Shown one piece after another: positions 37,774-45,954 of a DNA stretch of 64,000 nucleotides; the stretch's first letter is position 1; the number at the start of each line of letters is the position of its first letter. Made by a program: the position numbers and the translations under genes. The DNA comes from Flavobacterium beibuense F44-8 (GTDB lineage: Bacteria; Bacteroidota; Bacteroidia; Flavobacteriales; Flavobacteriaceae): the NCBI RefSeq assembly GCF_000769915.1, contig NZ_JRLV01000018.1:1-64000 (forward strand). Reading direction: 5' to 3'. The notes beneath the pieces were generated by a model. The model was not told the origin of the DNA, made no database searches, and saw only the letters and a program-made list of their open reading frames with translations.

Positions 37774-38165
37774 AGAAATACTTAATTCTTACTATAATAG
37801 GAACAGGCATATTTCTAATTGGCTGCGACAACAGCAAAGAGCCTCTTAAAACATTAAGACCAAGCACTCAAAAACTAATCAATCCAGGTGAATGGATTAG
37901 TGAAACCGACTCTATGGCAGGTATTAGCATTAGAGAAAACAGAATAGCTTTTTTTAAGGATATGAAGTTTACGACAGACAAAGTTTACGAGTACGAACTT
38001 ATCGATTCCATATACATATACCCTGAAGCAGAAAACAAAGTTGGAGAATACGTAATAATTAAAAAACCGAAAGACACGCTTCGTTATCAGATTATAACTA
38101 AATCTGAAAATATTCTGATTTTAAAAACCGACAACAAAGAGGAAAAATTTACTATTAAAAACTAG
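37770..38165 (+). CDS. Small lipoprotein, unknown
   Basis: A 131-residue lipoprotein with lipobox LIGC (Cys19). The mature part has a lipocalin-like short-strand pattern (GEWISETDSMAGISIRENRIAFF, YEYELIDSIYIYPE, DTLRYQIITKSENILILKT), like the small beta-barrel lipoproteins that describe a residual or property score. No family assigned. Its ATG overlaps the stop of the short zinc-ribbon-like ORF. Confidence 0.7.
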   Translation: MKKYLILTIIGTGIFLIGCDNSKEPLKTLRPSTQKLINPGEWISETDSMAGISIRENRIAFFKDMKFTTDKVYEYELIDSIYIYPEAENKVGEYVIIKKPKDTLRYQIITKSENILILKTDNKEEKFTIKN

Positions 38166-38197
38166 GCCCAAACACATTAGCCTTTCAATTAAAAAAA

Positions 38198-38596
38198 CTA
38201 ACCCAATAGCCCATAATTGGTTTTTACCAATTTTATTAGCCTGTCGTGAAAGAACTCAATTATTACGTTTTTTGAATTTACAACCAACCATGTATCAAAA
38301 CTAACCTCTAAAACATCGTCAATATTTTCCAGAAAAGAAGCAACAGTAGTTTCAATAACCGGCAATGACATGTCGTTCCACAACACGAGGCACTTATCCT
38401 CTGCTCTAATATGATTTAGTATTTCTTTTGAGTTTTGTATTTCCTCAAAATCGTTTAAATTCTCCCAATCAATCCTACCATACCAGGTAATAGGTACACT
38501 ATTTTCAAACTTTTTAAATACTATATCTGTTTCAGTTTTATCTAACACCCTGGCAGACTCCCCAAGAACTTCAATACACTCTTCAAATAAATTCAT
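38198..38596 (-). CDS. Small acidic cytoplasmic protein, unknown (immunity-protein-like)
   Basis: A 132-residue protein without signal peptide, rich in Glu/Asp and Trp (WYGRIDWENLND, CLVLWNDMSLPV, FDTWLVVNSKNVIIEFFHDRL). The size, acidity and alternating strand pattern resemble immunity proteins of contact-dependent toxins, but no toxin gene is adjacent and no family was recognised. A GTG at 38602 is an alternative start two codons upstream. It precedes nothing obvious; the next gene upstream is the secreted protein at 38613 on the same strand, 16 nt away. Confidence 0.6.
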   Translation of the reverse strand: MNLFEECIEVLGESARVLDKTETDIVFKKFENSVPITWYGRIDWENLNDFEEIQNSKEILNHIRAEDKCLVLWNDMSLPVIETTVASFLENIDDVLEVSFDTWLVVNSKNVIIEFFHDRLIKLVKTNYGLLG

Positions 38597-38612
38597 AATC
38601 ACATTACGGCAC

Positions 38613-39578
38613 TTAGTTTAATTTAAACGTTATACTTGCTGATTTCTGCCCTTTAAATGAAATAGCTAACAATCCATTTTCCTCAACAACGGTTGCCTTC
38701 TGTAAAGTAGCCTCCCCATTATTATCAATAAAACAGGAAGCTATTTGCTTACCCCCTAACAAAACCATATTCTCATCAAAAAGCAGGTATCCTACCTGCT
38801 TAACCGAATTATAGGTACTTAAATAAAAAACTATTGTCCATTTATCTGCCAGCACTTTTGAATCAATAAAACAACCATTTAATAATCTTACCTCATCCAT
38901 ACCGGGCAACTCTGCTAAGGCAGCCTGAGGAGAACAAAATTTTAACGGTATAAGATTTAGGTTCTGTTCAAAAAAGGTCTTTCCAAAAGAAAGTGTTTTC
39001 ATTTCTCTTTGAGGTATTACATCTGTCTTCATGTTAAAATCCATACACTCCAACTCGTCACAATCTAACCTATAAAAAGGGAAGAATCCATCCATCTGTT
39101 TATAAACCATATATTCAATAGTATTCTCAGGGCTTAATTTACCCACAATCCTGTTAGGATATACCACCGCAGACTTAGACTCTAATTCCGCCCTCCAGGC
39201 AATACAGCCAAAACTAACGAGGTTTTGATTCTTATCATACAAATTCAGAAAACACGTTGGTGTGTTTGTTTCCTCGTTTTTAAAAAATAAAATCACTGCC
39301 AGACAATCATGATAATTAAACTTACCATACACATGAATAATACTTTCATCATTGGGTAGTATGAGTGAAAAAGAATTGTCTTCATTTTTTAAAAGCCCCG
39401 AAACATCTCCATACCTCACGGGAGTATAGTTATCAATTTCGCTAAAGTTAAAATCATCAACTACAACCGGAAGATTAAGGTATTTTACATCATCAAAAAA
39501 ATATTTCTTTCCCTCCTGACAAAACCCGAGAGAAGATAAAAAGACACTAACTATTAAAAAGCAATATAGTTTTTTCAT
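38613..39578 (-). CDS. Secreted protein of unknown function
   Basis: A 321-residue exported protein: signal peptide MKKLYCFLIVSVFLSSLGFC, cleavage near residue 20. No domain recognised. The sequence alternates strands and acidic loops and has many cysteines in the middle (LDCDELECMDF, KFCSPQ, NGCFIDS, SCFID). It ends ASITFKLN. It is followed after 16 nt by the small acidic protein gene. Confidence 0.65.
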   Translation of the reverse strand: MKKLYCFLIVSVFLSSLGFCQEGKKYFFDDVKYLNLPVVVDDFNFSEIDNYTPVRYGDVSGLLKNEDNSFSLILPNDESIIHVYGKFNYHDCLAVILFFKNEETNTPTCFLNLYDKNQNLVSFGCIAWRAELESKSAVVYPNRIVGKLSPENTIEYMVYKQMDGFFPFYRLDCDELECMDFNMKTDVIPQREMKTLSFGKTFFEQNLNLIPLKFCSPQAALAELPGMDEVRLLNGCFIDSKVLADKWTIVFYLSTYNSVKQVGYLLFDENMVLLGGKQIASCFIDNNGEATLQKATVVEENGLLAISFKGQKSASITFKLN

Positions 39579-39700
39579 TGACTAAGTATTTCTATTATCG
39601 AAAGCAATTATTCTTCATTAGCTTTCACAAGCCGTTAAATTAAACAACAGGCATCTTTATTTCTTTAAAAGCGGCTTAGAATCATACTTTACAATCAGGA

Positions 39701-40264
39701 TTATTTATCATAATTATCTACAGGACCCCAATCGTCAAAATCAAAATCCCTCCAAATTTCGGTATCGTAAATCATTGAAAGATTATTAACCACTTCTTTT
39801 GTCTGTCCGTTCATATAAAAATAACACTTAACCCCTTCATGTTCCAGAGGATTTTGCGGGTCTAAAGTCCTGTAAAAATATGCTTTGTCCCGGCTTATAT
39901 TGATTACTGTATAATACAACGATTTACCGGGATCACTTACACTAACAGGTCCTTCTATTTCCTCTACCGGGACACTAAAACCAAAATACATAGCCTGTAC
40001 CCATACTTCAACCTCTCCATATTTATTTTTGGAAAAAACAGATTCAAACAAATACTCCTTAGGGCGTATATCCTTATAAACCTTTAGAAACAAATCCATA
40101 ACAGATTCAAAACACACCCTTTCTTCATCTGTAGGAGTATAGGCTGTATTAGTAGGGTAGCGATATTTTGACAAGTTGGTCTTATCAAAGTCGTACTCTT
40201 TCATAATCCTTTTTGAAGAGCATGACACCAACAGAAAAAGCATAACAATACTAATAACTCTCAT
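39701..40264 (-). CDS. Lipoprotein of unknown function
   Basis: A 187-residue lipoprotein (lipobox LVSC, Cys15). The mature part contains YTPTDEERVCFESVMDLFLK, then a beta-rich half (VWVQAMYFGFSVPVEE, LYYTVINISRDKAYFYRTLD, KCYFYMNGQTKEV) and an acidic C-terminus (DFDFDDWGPVDNYDK). No family recognised. Same strand as the preceding unknown genes. Confidence 0.65.
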   Translation of the reverse strand: MRVISIVMLFLLVSCSSKRIMKEYDFDKTNLSKYRYPTNTAYTPTDEERVCFESVMDLFLKVYKDIRPKEYLFESVFSKNKYGEVEVWVQAMYFGFSVPVEEIEGPVSVSDPGKSLYYTVINISRDKAYFYRTLDPQNPLEHEGVKCYFYMNGQTKEVVNNLSMIYDTEIWRDFDFDDWGPVDNYDK

Positions 40265-40371
40265 AATTCCACCTGCACTTAAAGGTTAACAAAACAGAGT
40301 ATTCTAAACTGATTTATAAATATATAAATCTCTTTTTGTATTAATTGATGAGAGGAGTATTTTTAAAGAAT

Positions 40372-40590
40372 TTACCTGCAAAAATATCGCTTACCCAAAA
40401 AAAAGAGCAGAGAAACAAAAGAAATTAGCGCTGAAAGTAAAAAGGCATATACCATTAAATATACCATCCACAAAAGGAAGTTACTATAACAGTCAACATA
40501 ATGCAGTAACGAAGAAAAAAGCCAGGTAAAAATGACTCCGCTAATACTTACTATAAAAACCTTCGTTAAAAATGATATTTTTTTCTGCAT
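40372..40590 (-). CDS. Small two-helix membrane protein
   Basis: A 72-residue protein with two hydrophobic segments (about 8-27 and 37-64) and positively charged ends (MQKKISFLTK and GKRYFCR). No family recognised. It lies 21 nt downstream of the 40612 gene on the same strand. Confidence 0.5.
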   Translation of the reverse strand: MQKKISFLTKVFIVSISGVIFTWLFSSLLHYVDCYSNFLLWMVYLMVYAFLLSALISFVSLLFFLGKRYFCR

Positions 40591-40611
40591 TGTTAAGGTG
40601 TGTTATTATAA

Positions 40612-40962
40612 TTAAAACCTGTTTCTAAACCATACCTTTTGCCATTCCCTTTTAAGTATTAAAAAAGCTACCTGTTCGGCCAGTTCGCTAAGATCACCCC
40701 CATTAAGGCTTTTTATTTCTTTTTCAGGAACATCTATTATATACAACAGGTTAAGGTATTCACCAAATTTATACTGAATAAGCTTATACACCTTTTCATG
40801 CAACTCCATTTTAATGTTTATAGGAGTAATGGCAACATCAAAATCTACCGGTTCGTTTGCCAGCGCAAAGTCCTTATTCACCTGCTCAACCAGTTTAACA
40901 TAAAGTGATTCTTTCTGCGCTTCAGAAAGTAGTAAATCAGTATTGGCAGGAGCTATGTACAT
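40612..40962 (-). CDS. Conserved-looking small protein coupled to polyprenyl synthetase
   Basis: A 116-residue soluble protein with no signal peptide or recognised domain; mixed helical pattern (LLSEAQKESLYVKLVEQVNKDF, HEKVYKLIQYKFGEYLNLL, ELAEQVAFLILKREWQKVW). Its start codon shares 1 nt with the stop of the polyprenyl synthetase gene, so it is translated from the same message. A role linked to isoprenoid synthesis is suggested by position only. Confidence 0.7.
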   Translation of the reverse strand: MYIAPANTDLLLSEAQKESLYVKLVEQVNKDFALANEPVDFDVAITPINIKMELHEKVYKLIQYKFGEYLNLLYIIDVPEKEIKSLNGGDLSELAEQVAFLILKREWQKVWFRNRF

Positions 40963-41936
40963 TATACCTTACGTTGCATTAAGTTTTCACCAAAAGCCCT
41001 AAGCATGGCTTTTTTACTATTATCAATATCCAGTTTTTCCAGCATATCAAATGCTTTAAGCGTATACTCTTCTATAGCTTTTTTGGTTTTGACATCAGCT
41101 CCACTTGTGGTAAAAATATTCTTTACCACCTCTACCTTTTCATCACTGTTTTCCGGCTGCAGGCAAAACAACTCTTTAAGCTGCTCTTTACTAACGTCGT
41201 CACCGTGGTGCAGCGCCATTAAATAAAGGTACGTTTTTTTGTTTTCAATAATATCACCACCTACCTGCTTGCCAAAAGTTTCGGGGTCACCAAAAGCATC
41301 CAGGTAATCATCCTGTAACTGGAAGGCAATACCCAGGTTTCGGCCAAAGTCATAAATCAAATCGGCATTCTCCTGAGAGGTTTTTGCTACTATAGCCCCC
41401 ATTTTCATGGCAGCTCCTACTAAAACAGCCGTTTTGTATTCAATCATTTTAAGATATTCGGGAACGGTTACATCATTCCTTTCCTCAAAATCAACATCCC
41501 ACTGCTGCCCTTCACACACCTCAAGTGCCGTTTTACTGAATAGCTTTGCCAAATCACTAAATGTCTCCGGCTCATAAGCTTCAAAATAACGGTAAGCCAT
41601 TATAAGCATAGCATCGCCCGAAAGGATAGCGGTGTTGGTATTCCATTTTTCATGCACGGTTTCCTTACCTCTTCTCAATGGAGCATCGTCCATAATATCG
41701 TCATGCACGAGTGAGAAATTATGAAAAATCTCAACTGCTACTGCTGCCGGCAGGGCTTCTTTGCAGTCGGCATTAAAAATTTCGGCAGCCATTAAAGTGA
41801 GCACCGGGCGCATTCTTTTACCTCCTAAAGATAAAATGTAGGCTACGGGCTCATATAGGTTAACCGGGTCTTTTACTACTGAAAGCGCATTAAAATAATC
41901 TGAAATTACCTGCTGATAGTGCGATATAGCTTGCAT
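40962..41936 (-). CDS. Polyprenyl synthetase (trans-isoprenyl diphosphate synthase)
   Basis: Adds isopentenyl units to allylic diphosphates to make quinone or lipid-carrier precursors. Starting at the ATG at 41936 (MQAISHYQQ) gives 324 residues; the frame extends 15 codons upstream without need. The first aspartate-rich motif is DDIMDDAPLRRG (with LVH before it), the second is DDYLDAFGD, and GGKRMRPVL and the Gln-Leu-Gln-Asp-Asp run confirm the family. Chain length cannot be fixed by eye. Divergent from the TetR gene at 42078. Confidence 0.92.
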   Translation of the reverse strand: MQAISHYQQVISDYFNALSVVKDPVNLYEPVAYILSLGGKRMRPVLTLMAAEIFNADCKEALPAAVAVEIFHNFSLVHDDIMDDAPLRRGKETVHEKWNTNTAILSGDAMLIMAYRYFEAYEPETFSDLAKLFSKTALEVCEGQQWDVDFEERNDVTVPEYLKMIEYKTAVLVGAAMKMGAIVAKTSQENADLIYDFGRNLGIAFQLQDDYLDAFGDPETFGKQVGGDIIENKKTYLYLMALHHGDDVSKEQLKELFCLQPENSDEKVEVVKNIFTTSGADVKTKKAIEEYTLKAFDMLEKLDIDNSKKAMLRAFGENLMQRKV

Positions 41937-42018
41937 GAAATATTTTTTTGCTAAAGTAAACCCTTTCAGTTTTTTAACCAAGCATTATTTTTTTGAGAAA
42001 ATTTTACAAAAAAACTAT

Positions 42019-42046
42019 GGAAACTTTTTTGGTTTTAAAAGTTTCC
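42019..42046. promoter_or_regulatory. Probable TetR operator (perfect 10-bp inverted repeat)
   Basis: GGAAACTTTT (42019-42028) and AAAAGTTTCC (42037-42046) are perfect inverted repeats around an 8-nt centre. They overlap the -33 TTTG (42028-42031) of the promoter of the adjacent TetR gene, so binding would block transcription. GGAAAC/GTTTCC half-sites fit a TetR-type site. Confidence 0.7.
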
Positions 42047-42058
42047 TTTATACATTTG
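42028..42058 (+). promoter_or_regulatory. Promoter of the first efflux-locus tetR gene
   Basis: TTTG (42028-42031), 19-nt spacer, TACATTTG (42051-42058): a full match to the Bacteroidetes promoter, 20 nt before the ATG. Confidence 0.75.
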
Positions 42059-42077
42059 CCTCATCTTAATGCATTGA

Positions 42078-42677
42078 ATGAGAGACACTATATTAAAAAA
42101 AGCAAACGAAATGTTTCTTGCCTATGGCTTTAAAAGCGTTACCATGGACGACATTGCGACTGAGCTGGGTATATCTAAAAAAACAATATACCAGCACTTT
42201 GCAAACAAAAACGACCTGGTAGAAGCCTGCACACTTGAGCTGTTTGAAAACATATCATGTGGCATAGATAACATTAGGGAGCAGGGAAAAAACTCTATTG
42301 AGGAAATTTTCATTATACGTGATTTTATGATGCAGCAGCTTAGAAACGAAGATGCCTCACCATTTTATCAGTTACAAAAATTTTTCCCTAAAATATTTTC
42401 CTGCCTGCATAAAAAGCAGTTTGATAAAATGAATGGGTGTATGATGGATAACCTGAAAAAAGGCATGGAACACGGGCTTTACAGAGATGAACTGGACATA
42501 GACTTTATATCCAGGTTATACTTTACCGGATTAACCGGGGTAAAGAATAACGATGTTTTCCCTACAGACCAATATAGCATACCCGATACCACAAAAAAAT
42601 TTCTTGAATATCATTTAAGAGCTATAGTCACACCAAAAGGACTAAACATACTGGAAGGTTTGATAAAAACCGATTAA
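42078..42677 (+). CDS. TetR/AcrR family regulator (first of two)
   Basis: A 199-residue repressor. The helix-turn-helix is VTMDDIATELGISKKTIYQHFANKNDL (about residues 21-48). The effector domain has a variable sequence with Cys and Met residues. It sits directly upstream of a second TetR gene and an RND efflux operon; its promoter contains a perfect inverted repeat, so it likely represses itself. It may respond to toxic hydrophobic compounds, inferred from context. Confidence 0.88.
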   Translation: MRDTILKKANEMFLAYGFKSVTMDDIATELGISKKTIYQHFANKNDLVEACTLELFENISCGIDNIREQGKNSIEEIFIIRDFMMQQLRNEDASPFYQLQKFFPKIFSCLHKKQFDKMNGCMMDNLKKGMEHGLYRDELDIDFISRLYFTGLTGVKNNDVFPTDQYSIPDTTKKFLEYHLRAIVTPKGLNILEGLIKTD

Positions 42678-42695
42678 ATAAAATTTAACATGAAA

Positions 42696-42708
42696 GTTTG
42701 TTACAAAC
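42696..42708. promoter_or_regulatory. Short palindrome upstream of the second tetR gene
   Basis: GTTTGT-T-ACAAAC: 6-bp arms around one base, 5 nt before a TACTTTTG -7 element (42713-42720). Position between promoter boxes fits an operator, and the sequence differs from the GGAAAC repeat before the first tetR. Short, so it could be chance. Confidence 0.45.
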
Positions 42709-42712
42709 AGCC

Positions 42713-42720
42713 TACTTTTG
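42713..42720 (+). promoter_or_regulatory. -7 element of the efflux operon promoter
   Basis: TACTTTTG matches TAnnTTTG, 37 nt upstream of the second tetR ATG. A clear -33 box is not seen; regulation by an activator or a weak promoter is possible. Confidence 0.5.
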
Positions 42721-42757
42721 CGTTAACAAAAATGTCAAACATTAAAGTTAAACAAAT

Positions 42758-43351
42758 ATGTCAATACAGGAATTAGACATAGACACCGAAGAGTTGATTA
42801 AAGAAACCGCTAAAAAAATATTTTTTGGCGAGGGTCGTTTCAAGGCCACAACACAGGAGATTGCCGATGCAGCAGGTGTAAACAGAACATTAATAAACTA
42901 CTATTTCAGATCCAGAAATAATCTCTTTGAAATTGTTTTTGAAGATGCCCAAACCAAAGAGAACACCATAGCAGAACAGATTATTTTTTCTGACCTGCCT
43001 TTCCACCAAAAAATAGAGAAATACCTTGACCTGTTTTTTGAGCAGGCCAAAAAGTATCCCTATCTGGAAATATACATGGTTACACAAATGAACCAGGGAA
43101 GTTGTTTTAAAGACCCTGACACCATGAACAGAATGCTGGACAAGTTTTACCTTGAAATAGCTTTAGAGATGGAAAAAGGTAATATAGCCAAAATGAGGCC
43201 GGAGCAGTTTATGCTAAACCTTATATCGCTTACCTCTTTCCCTGTTTCCATGCGGCCACTGTTACAGGAAAGCATGGGCATGAGTAACGAAGCTTACGAC
43301 GTACTTATAGACGAGCGTAAGAAAATAGTAATGGATACCCTATTTAAATAA
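42758..43351 (+). CDS. TetR/AcrR family regulator heading the RND efflux operon
   Basis: A 197-residue repressor with the helix-turn-helix ATTQEIADAAGVNRTLINYYFRSRNNLFEIVF (about residues 27-58). The effector part begins with an acidic-aromatic stretch (LPFHQKIEKYLDLFFEQAKKYP). It is 29 nt upstream of the TolC-family gene and so the first gene of a tetR-tolC-MFP-RND operon, which it very probably controls. Confidence 0.9.
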   Translation: MSIQELDIDTEELIKETAKKIFFGEGRFKATTQEIADAAGVNRTLINYYFRSRNNLFEIVFEDAQTKENTIAEQIIFSDLPFHQKIEKYLDLFFEQAKKYPYLEIYMVTQMNQGSCFKDPDTMNRMLDKFYLEIALEMEKGNIAKMRPEQFMLNLISLTSFPVSMRPLLQESMGMSNEAYDVLIDERKKIVMDTLFK

Positions 43352-43380
43352 TAATCATCAAATCAATTAACACAGTTAGT

Positions 43381-44754
43381 ATGGAGAAAATCATCAATTC
43401 TTTAAACGGTAAAGCCCTAAAGCGTTTTGCTGCTGCATTGATTCTCTTGTCTGTACTCCCTTCACAGGCACAGGAAGAGCCCCAAAGCTATTCCTTTAGC
43501 CTTAACGAGGCAATACAGCATGCCATGGAATATAACTACAAGGTTATAAACTCAGGCAGGGATATAGAAGCTGCAAACAAGAAAAAATGGGAAACCATTG
43601 CAACGGGTTTACCACAAATTAGCGCCAGCGGTAATTACCAGTACAATTTCGAGCTGCAAAAGTCGGTTGTACCTGCCGAATTCTTCGGTGGTAACCCGGG
43701 CGAATTTGTAGAAGTAGCCTTTGGTACAAAGCATTCGGTAGATGCTAAGGCTACACTTAATCAGCTGATTTTTGACGGAACATACATAGTAGGCCTTAAA
43801 GCGGCAAGGGTATATCTGGACTACTATAAAAGCTCCAAGCAAAAAACAGACATCGACGTAAAAGAACAGGTTATTAATGCTTACGGCAATGTATTGCTGC
43901 TGGAAGAAAGTGTTCGCATCCTTGAAAAAAACAAGGAAACGCTGGAAAAAAACTACCATGAAACCAACGAGAGCTTTAAAAACGGGCTATCGGAAGAGGA
44001 AGACGTGGAGCAAATTTCCATTACACTTGCTACCATTAACAGTTCTCTTAAAAACTCAATAAGGGTAAGGGAAATCTCTCTGAATATGCTTAAAATAATA
44101 TTAGGTATTGAATTGGAAGATCAGCTTGCACTTACCGATAATCTGGAAGACCTGACCACCGACAACCTTGATATTACCGTTGCGGCAGAAGGCTTTAATG
44201 TAGAACAGAATATTGACTACAGGCTGGGACAGATAAACACTATCCAGAAAGAGCTTTTAATGAAGCAGGAAATGAGCAAAGCATTACCTACGCTTTCTAC
44301 AAACCTTGCTTTTGGTTACAACGGGTTTAACAACAACTTCGATTTCTTCCAGAGAAACCAGCAGTGGTTAAACTATTCGTATTTAGGATTAAGCCTTAAT
44401 GTACCTATTTTCAGTAGTCTTGGTCGTAGCGCAAGGACGCAGCAGGCAAGAATCGCTTTAGAGCAGGCAAAAACACAACAGGAAGAACTGGAGCAAAACC
44501 TTAAACTGGAATACCAGCGCGCCAAAAGTGAGTATGAGTACAGTATTGAAGAATACTTTACCTCAAAAAACAACCTGAAGCTTGCAGAACGTATTGAGAA
44601 CAAACAACAAATAAAATTTAAAGAAGGTTTATCCAGCAGTTTTGAGTTTACCGAAGCACAACGCCAGTTGTATTCGGCACAGCAAAGCTTTCTGGAGTCG
44701 ATGACCGAAGTGATAAACAAAAGGGCAGCCCTTGAAAAACTAACCGCACAATAA
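43381..44754 (+). CDS. TolC family outer-membrane efflux protein
   Basis: A 457-residue outer-membrane channel of an RND pump. Signal peptide to about residue 30 (SQA|QEE). Two repeats of the OEP family are visible as long heptad helices (for example LNEAIQHAMEYNYKVI at the start and RLGQINTIQKELLMKQEMSKALP in the second half) with the strand segments GLPQISASGNYQYNF and LSTNLAFGYNGF. The C-terminal helix is rich in Gln/Glu (QQARIALEQAKTQQEELEQN). It precedes the membrane-fusion protein by 19 nt. Confidence 0.92.
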   Translation: MEKIINSLNGKALKRFAAALILLSVLPSQAQEEPQSYSFSLNEAIQHAMEYNYKVINSGRDIEAANKKKWETIATGLPQISASGNYQYNFELQKSVVPAEFFGGNPGEFVEVAFGTKHSVDAKATLNQLIFDGTYIVGLKAARVYLDYYKSSKQKTDIDVKEQVINAYGNVLLLEESVRILEKNKETLEKNYHETNESFKNGLSEEEDVEQISITLATINSSLKNSIRVREISLNMLKIILGIELEDQLALTDNLEDLTTDNLDITVAAEGFNVEQNIDYRLGQINTIQKELLMKQEMSKALPTLSTNLAFGYNGFNNNFDFFQRNQQWLNYSYLGLSLNVPIFSSLGRSARTQQARIALEQAKTQQEELEQNLKLEYQRAKSEYEYSIEEYFTSKNNLKLAERIENKQQIKFKEGLSSSFEFTEAQRQLYSAQQSFLESMTEVINKRAALEKLTAQ

Positions 44755-44773
44755 AACACCTAAAATTTAAGAG

Positions 44774-45931
44774 ATGAAAAAATTAGCATATATCACTACA
44801 CTATCCCTTATGATGTTTTCATGCGGGGAAAAGAAGTTAAACATAGATGAGGTCGTTGAGACCAATGATATAAAAAAGATAAGGGAGGCCCGCGAACAGC
44901 TGCAAACCGAATATGATAAACTGACTGCCGATCTTGCTAAAATAGATACGGCTATCGATTCGCTTGATCCTAACAGAAGCCGTGTACTGGTTAGAACGAT
45001 AACCGTTAAGGATACATCGTTTGTACACTATATAGAGATACAGGGTAATGTAGATACCAAACAAAACATCCTTATCTACCCTGAAATATCAGGTATACTG
45101 CAACAGCTTAATGTAAAAGCCGGACAAAAAGTTACCAAAGGACAGGTACTGGCAAGAATAGACGATGGTGGTATTAGCGCACAGCTAGCTCAGGCACAGG
45201 CTCAGTTAAACCTGTCGCAAACTACTTTTGACAGACAGAAAAGACTATGGGACCAAAAAATAGGTAGTGAAATACAATACCTACAGGCCAAAACCTCACT
45301 GGAAAGTCAGCAAAAAGTGGTAGACCAACTTCAGTCACAATTAAACAAATCGGTAGTAAAAGCTCCGTTTACAGGAACTATAGACGAGGTAATGACCGAA
45401 AGAGGTAAAGTTGTAGCTCCGGGTCAGGAACTATTCAGAATAGTAAACCTTGGCGATATGTATGTTTCAGCTACCGTGCCGGAAACCTATTTAAGTCAGT
45501 TAAAACTTGGTGCACCTGTAGAGGTACATCTTAACGCTATAGGTAAAACCTATAAAGGTAAAGTACGTCAGGTAGGTAACTACATCAACCCTAATAACAG
45601 AACTTTTGGTATTGAGGTAGCACTTCCAAACCCGGATAACTTATTACGTCCTAACCAGGTAGCCGTACTTAAAATTGAAGATTACAAAACCGATACTGCC
45701 CTATTGCTTCCTGAAACAATCATTCAGCAAAAAGCAGGCGGAAGACTTGTGGTATACAGCTTAGACAAATCGAACAAAGAAGAAATCAAGGCTGTTGAAA
45801 AAACCATTGAAACCGGCTATACTTCAAAAGGTTATGTTGAGATCAAATCGGGTATCAAAAAAGGAGACGAGATTGTTACCGATGGTGCTAAGAGTATTAA
45901 GGAAGGCTCAACTGTAGAAATCATTAAATAA
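44774..45931 (+). CDS. RND efflux membrane-fusion (periplasmic adaptor) lipoprotein
   Basis: A 385-residue adaptor linking the RND pump to TolC. It is a lipoprotein (lipobox MFSC, Cys17). After an N-terminal coiled-coil-like part (residues 30-70) comes the barrel/lipoyl region (QQLNVKAGQKVTKGQVLARID), a hairpin of helices (AQLAQAQAQLNLSQTTFDRQ..QLQSQLNKS), the second lipoyl half (KAPFTGTIDEVMTERGKVVAPGQEL) and a beta-barrel (TVPETYLSQLKLGAPVEV). Lies 23 nt before the RND gene. Confidence 0.93.
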   Translation: MKKLAYITTLSLMMFSCGEKKLNIDEVVETNDIKKIREAREQLQTEYDKLTADLAKIDTAIDSLDPNRSRVLVRTITVKDTSFVHYIEIQGNVDTKQNILIYPEISGILQQLNVKAGQKVTKGQVLARIDDGGISAQLAQAQAQLNLSQTTFDRQKRLWDQKIGSEIQYLQAKTSLESQQKVVDQLQSQLNKSVVKAPFTGTIDEVMTERGKVVAPGQELFRIVNLGDMYVSATVPETYLSQLKLGAPVEVHLNAIGKTYKGKVRQVGNYINPNNRTFGIEVALPNPDNLLRPNQVAVLKIEDYKTDTALLLPETIIQQKAGGRLVVYSLDKSNKEEIKAVEKTIETGYTSKGYVEIKSGIKKGDEIVTDGAKSIKEGSTVEIIK

Positions 45932-45954
45932 AACCAACTCATAATACAACCAAG

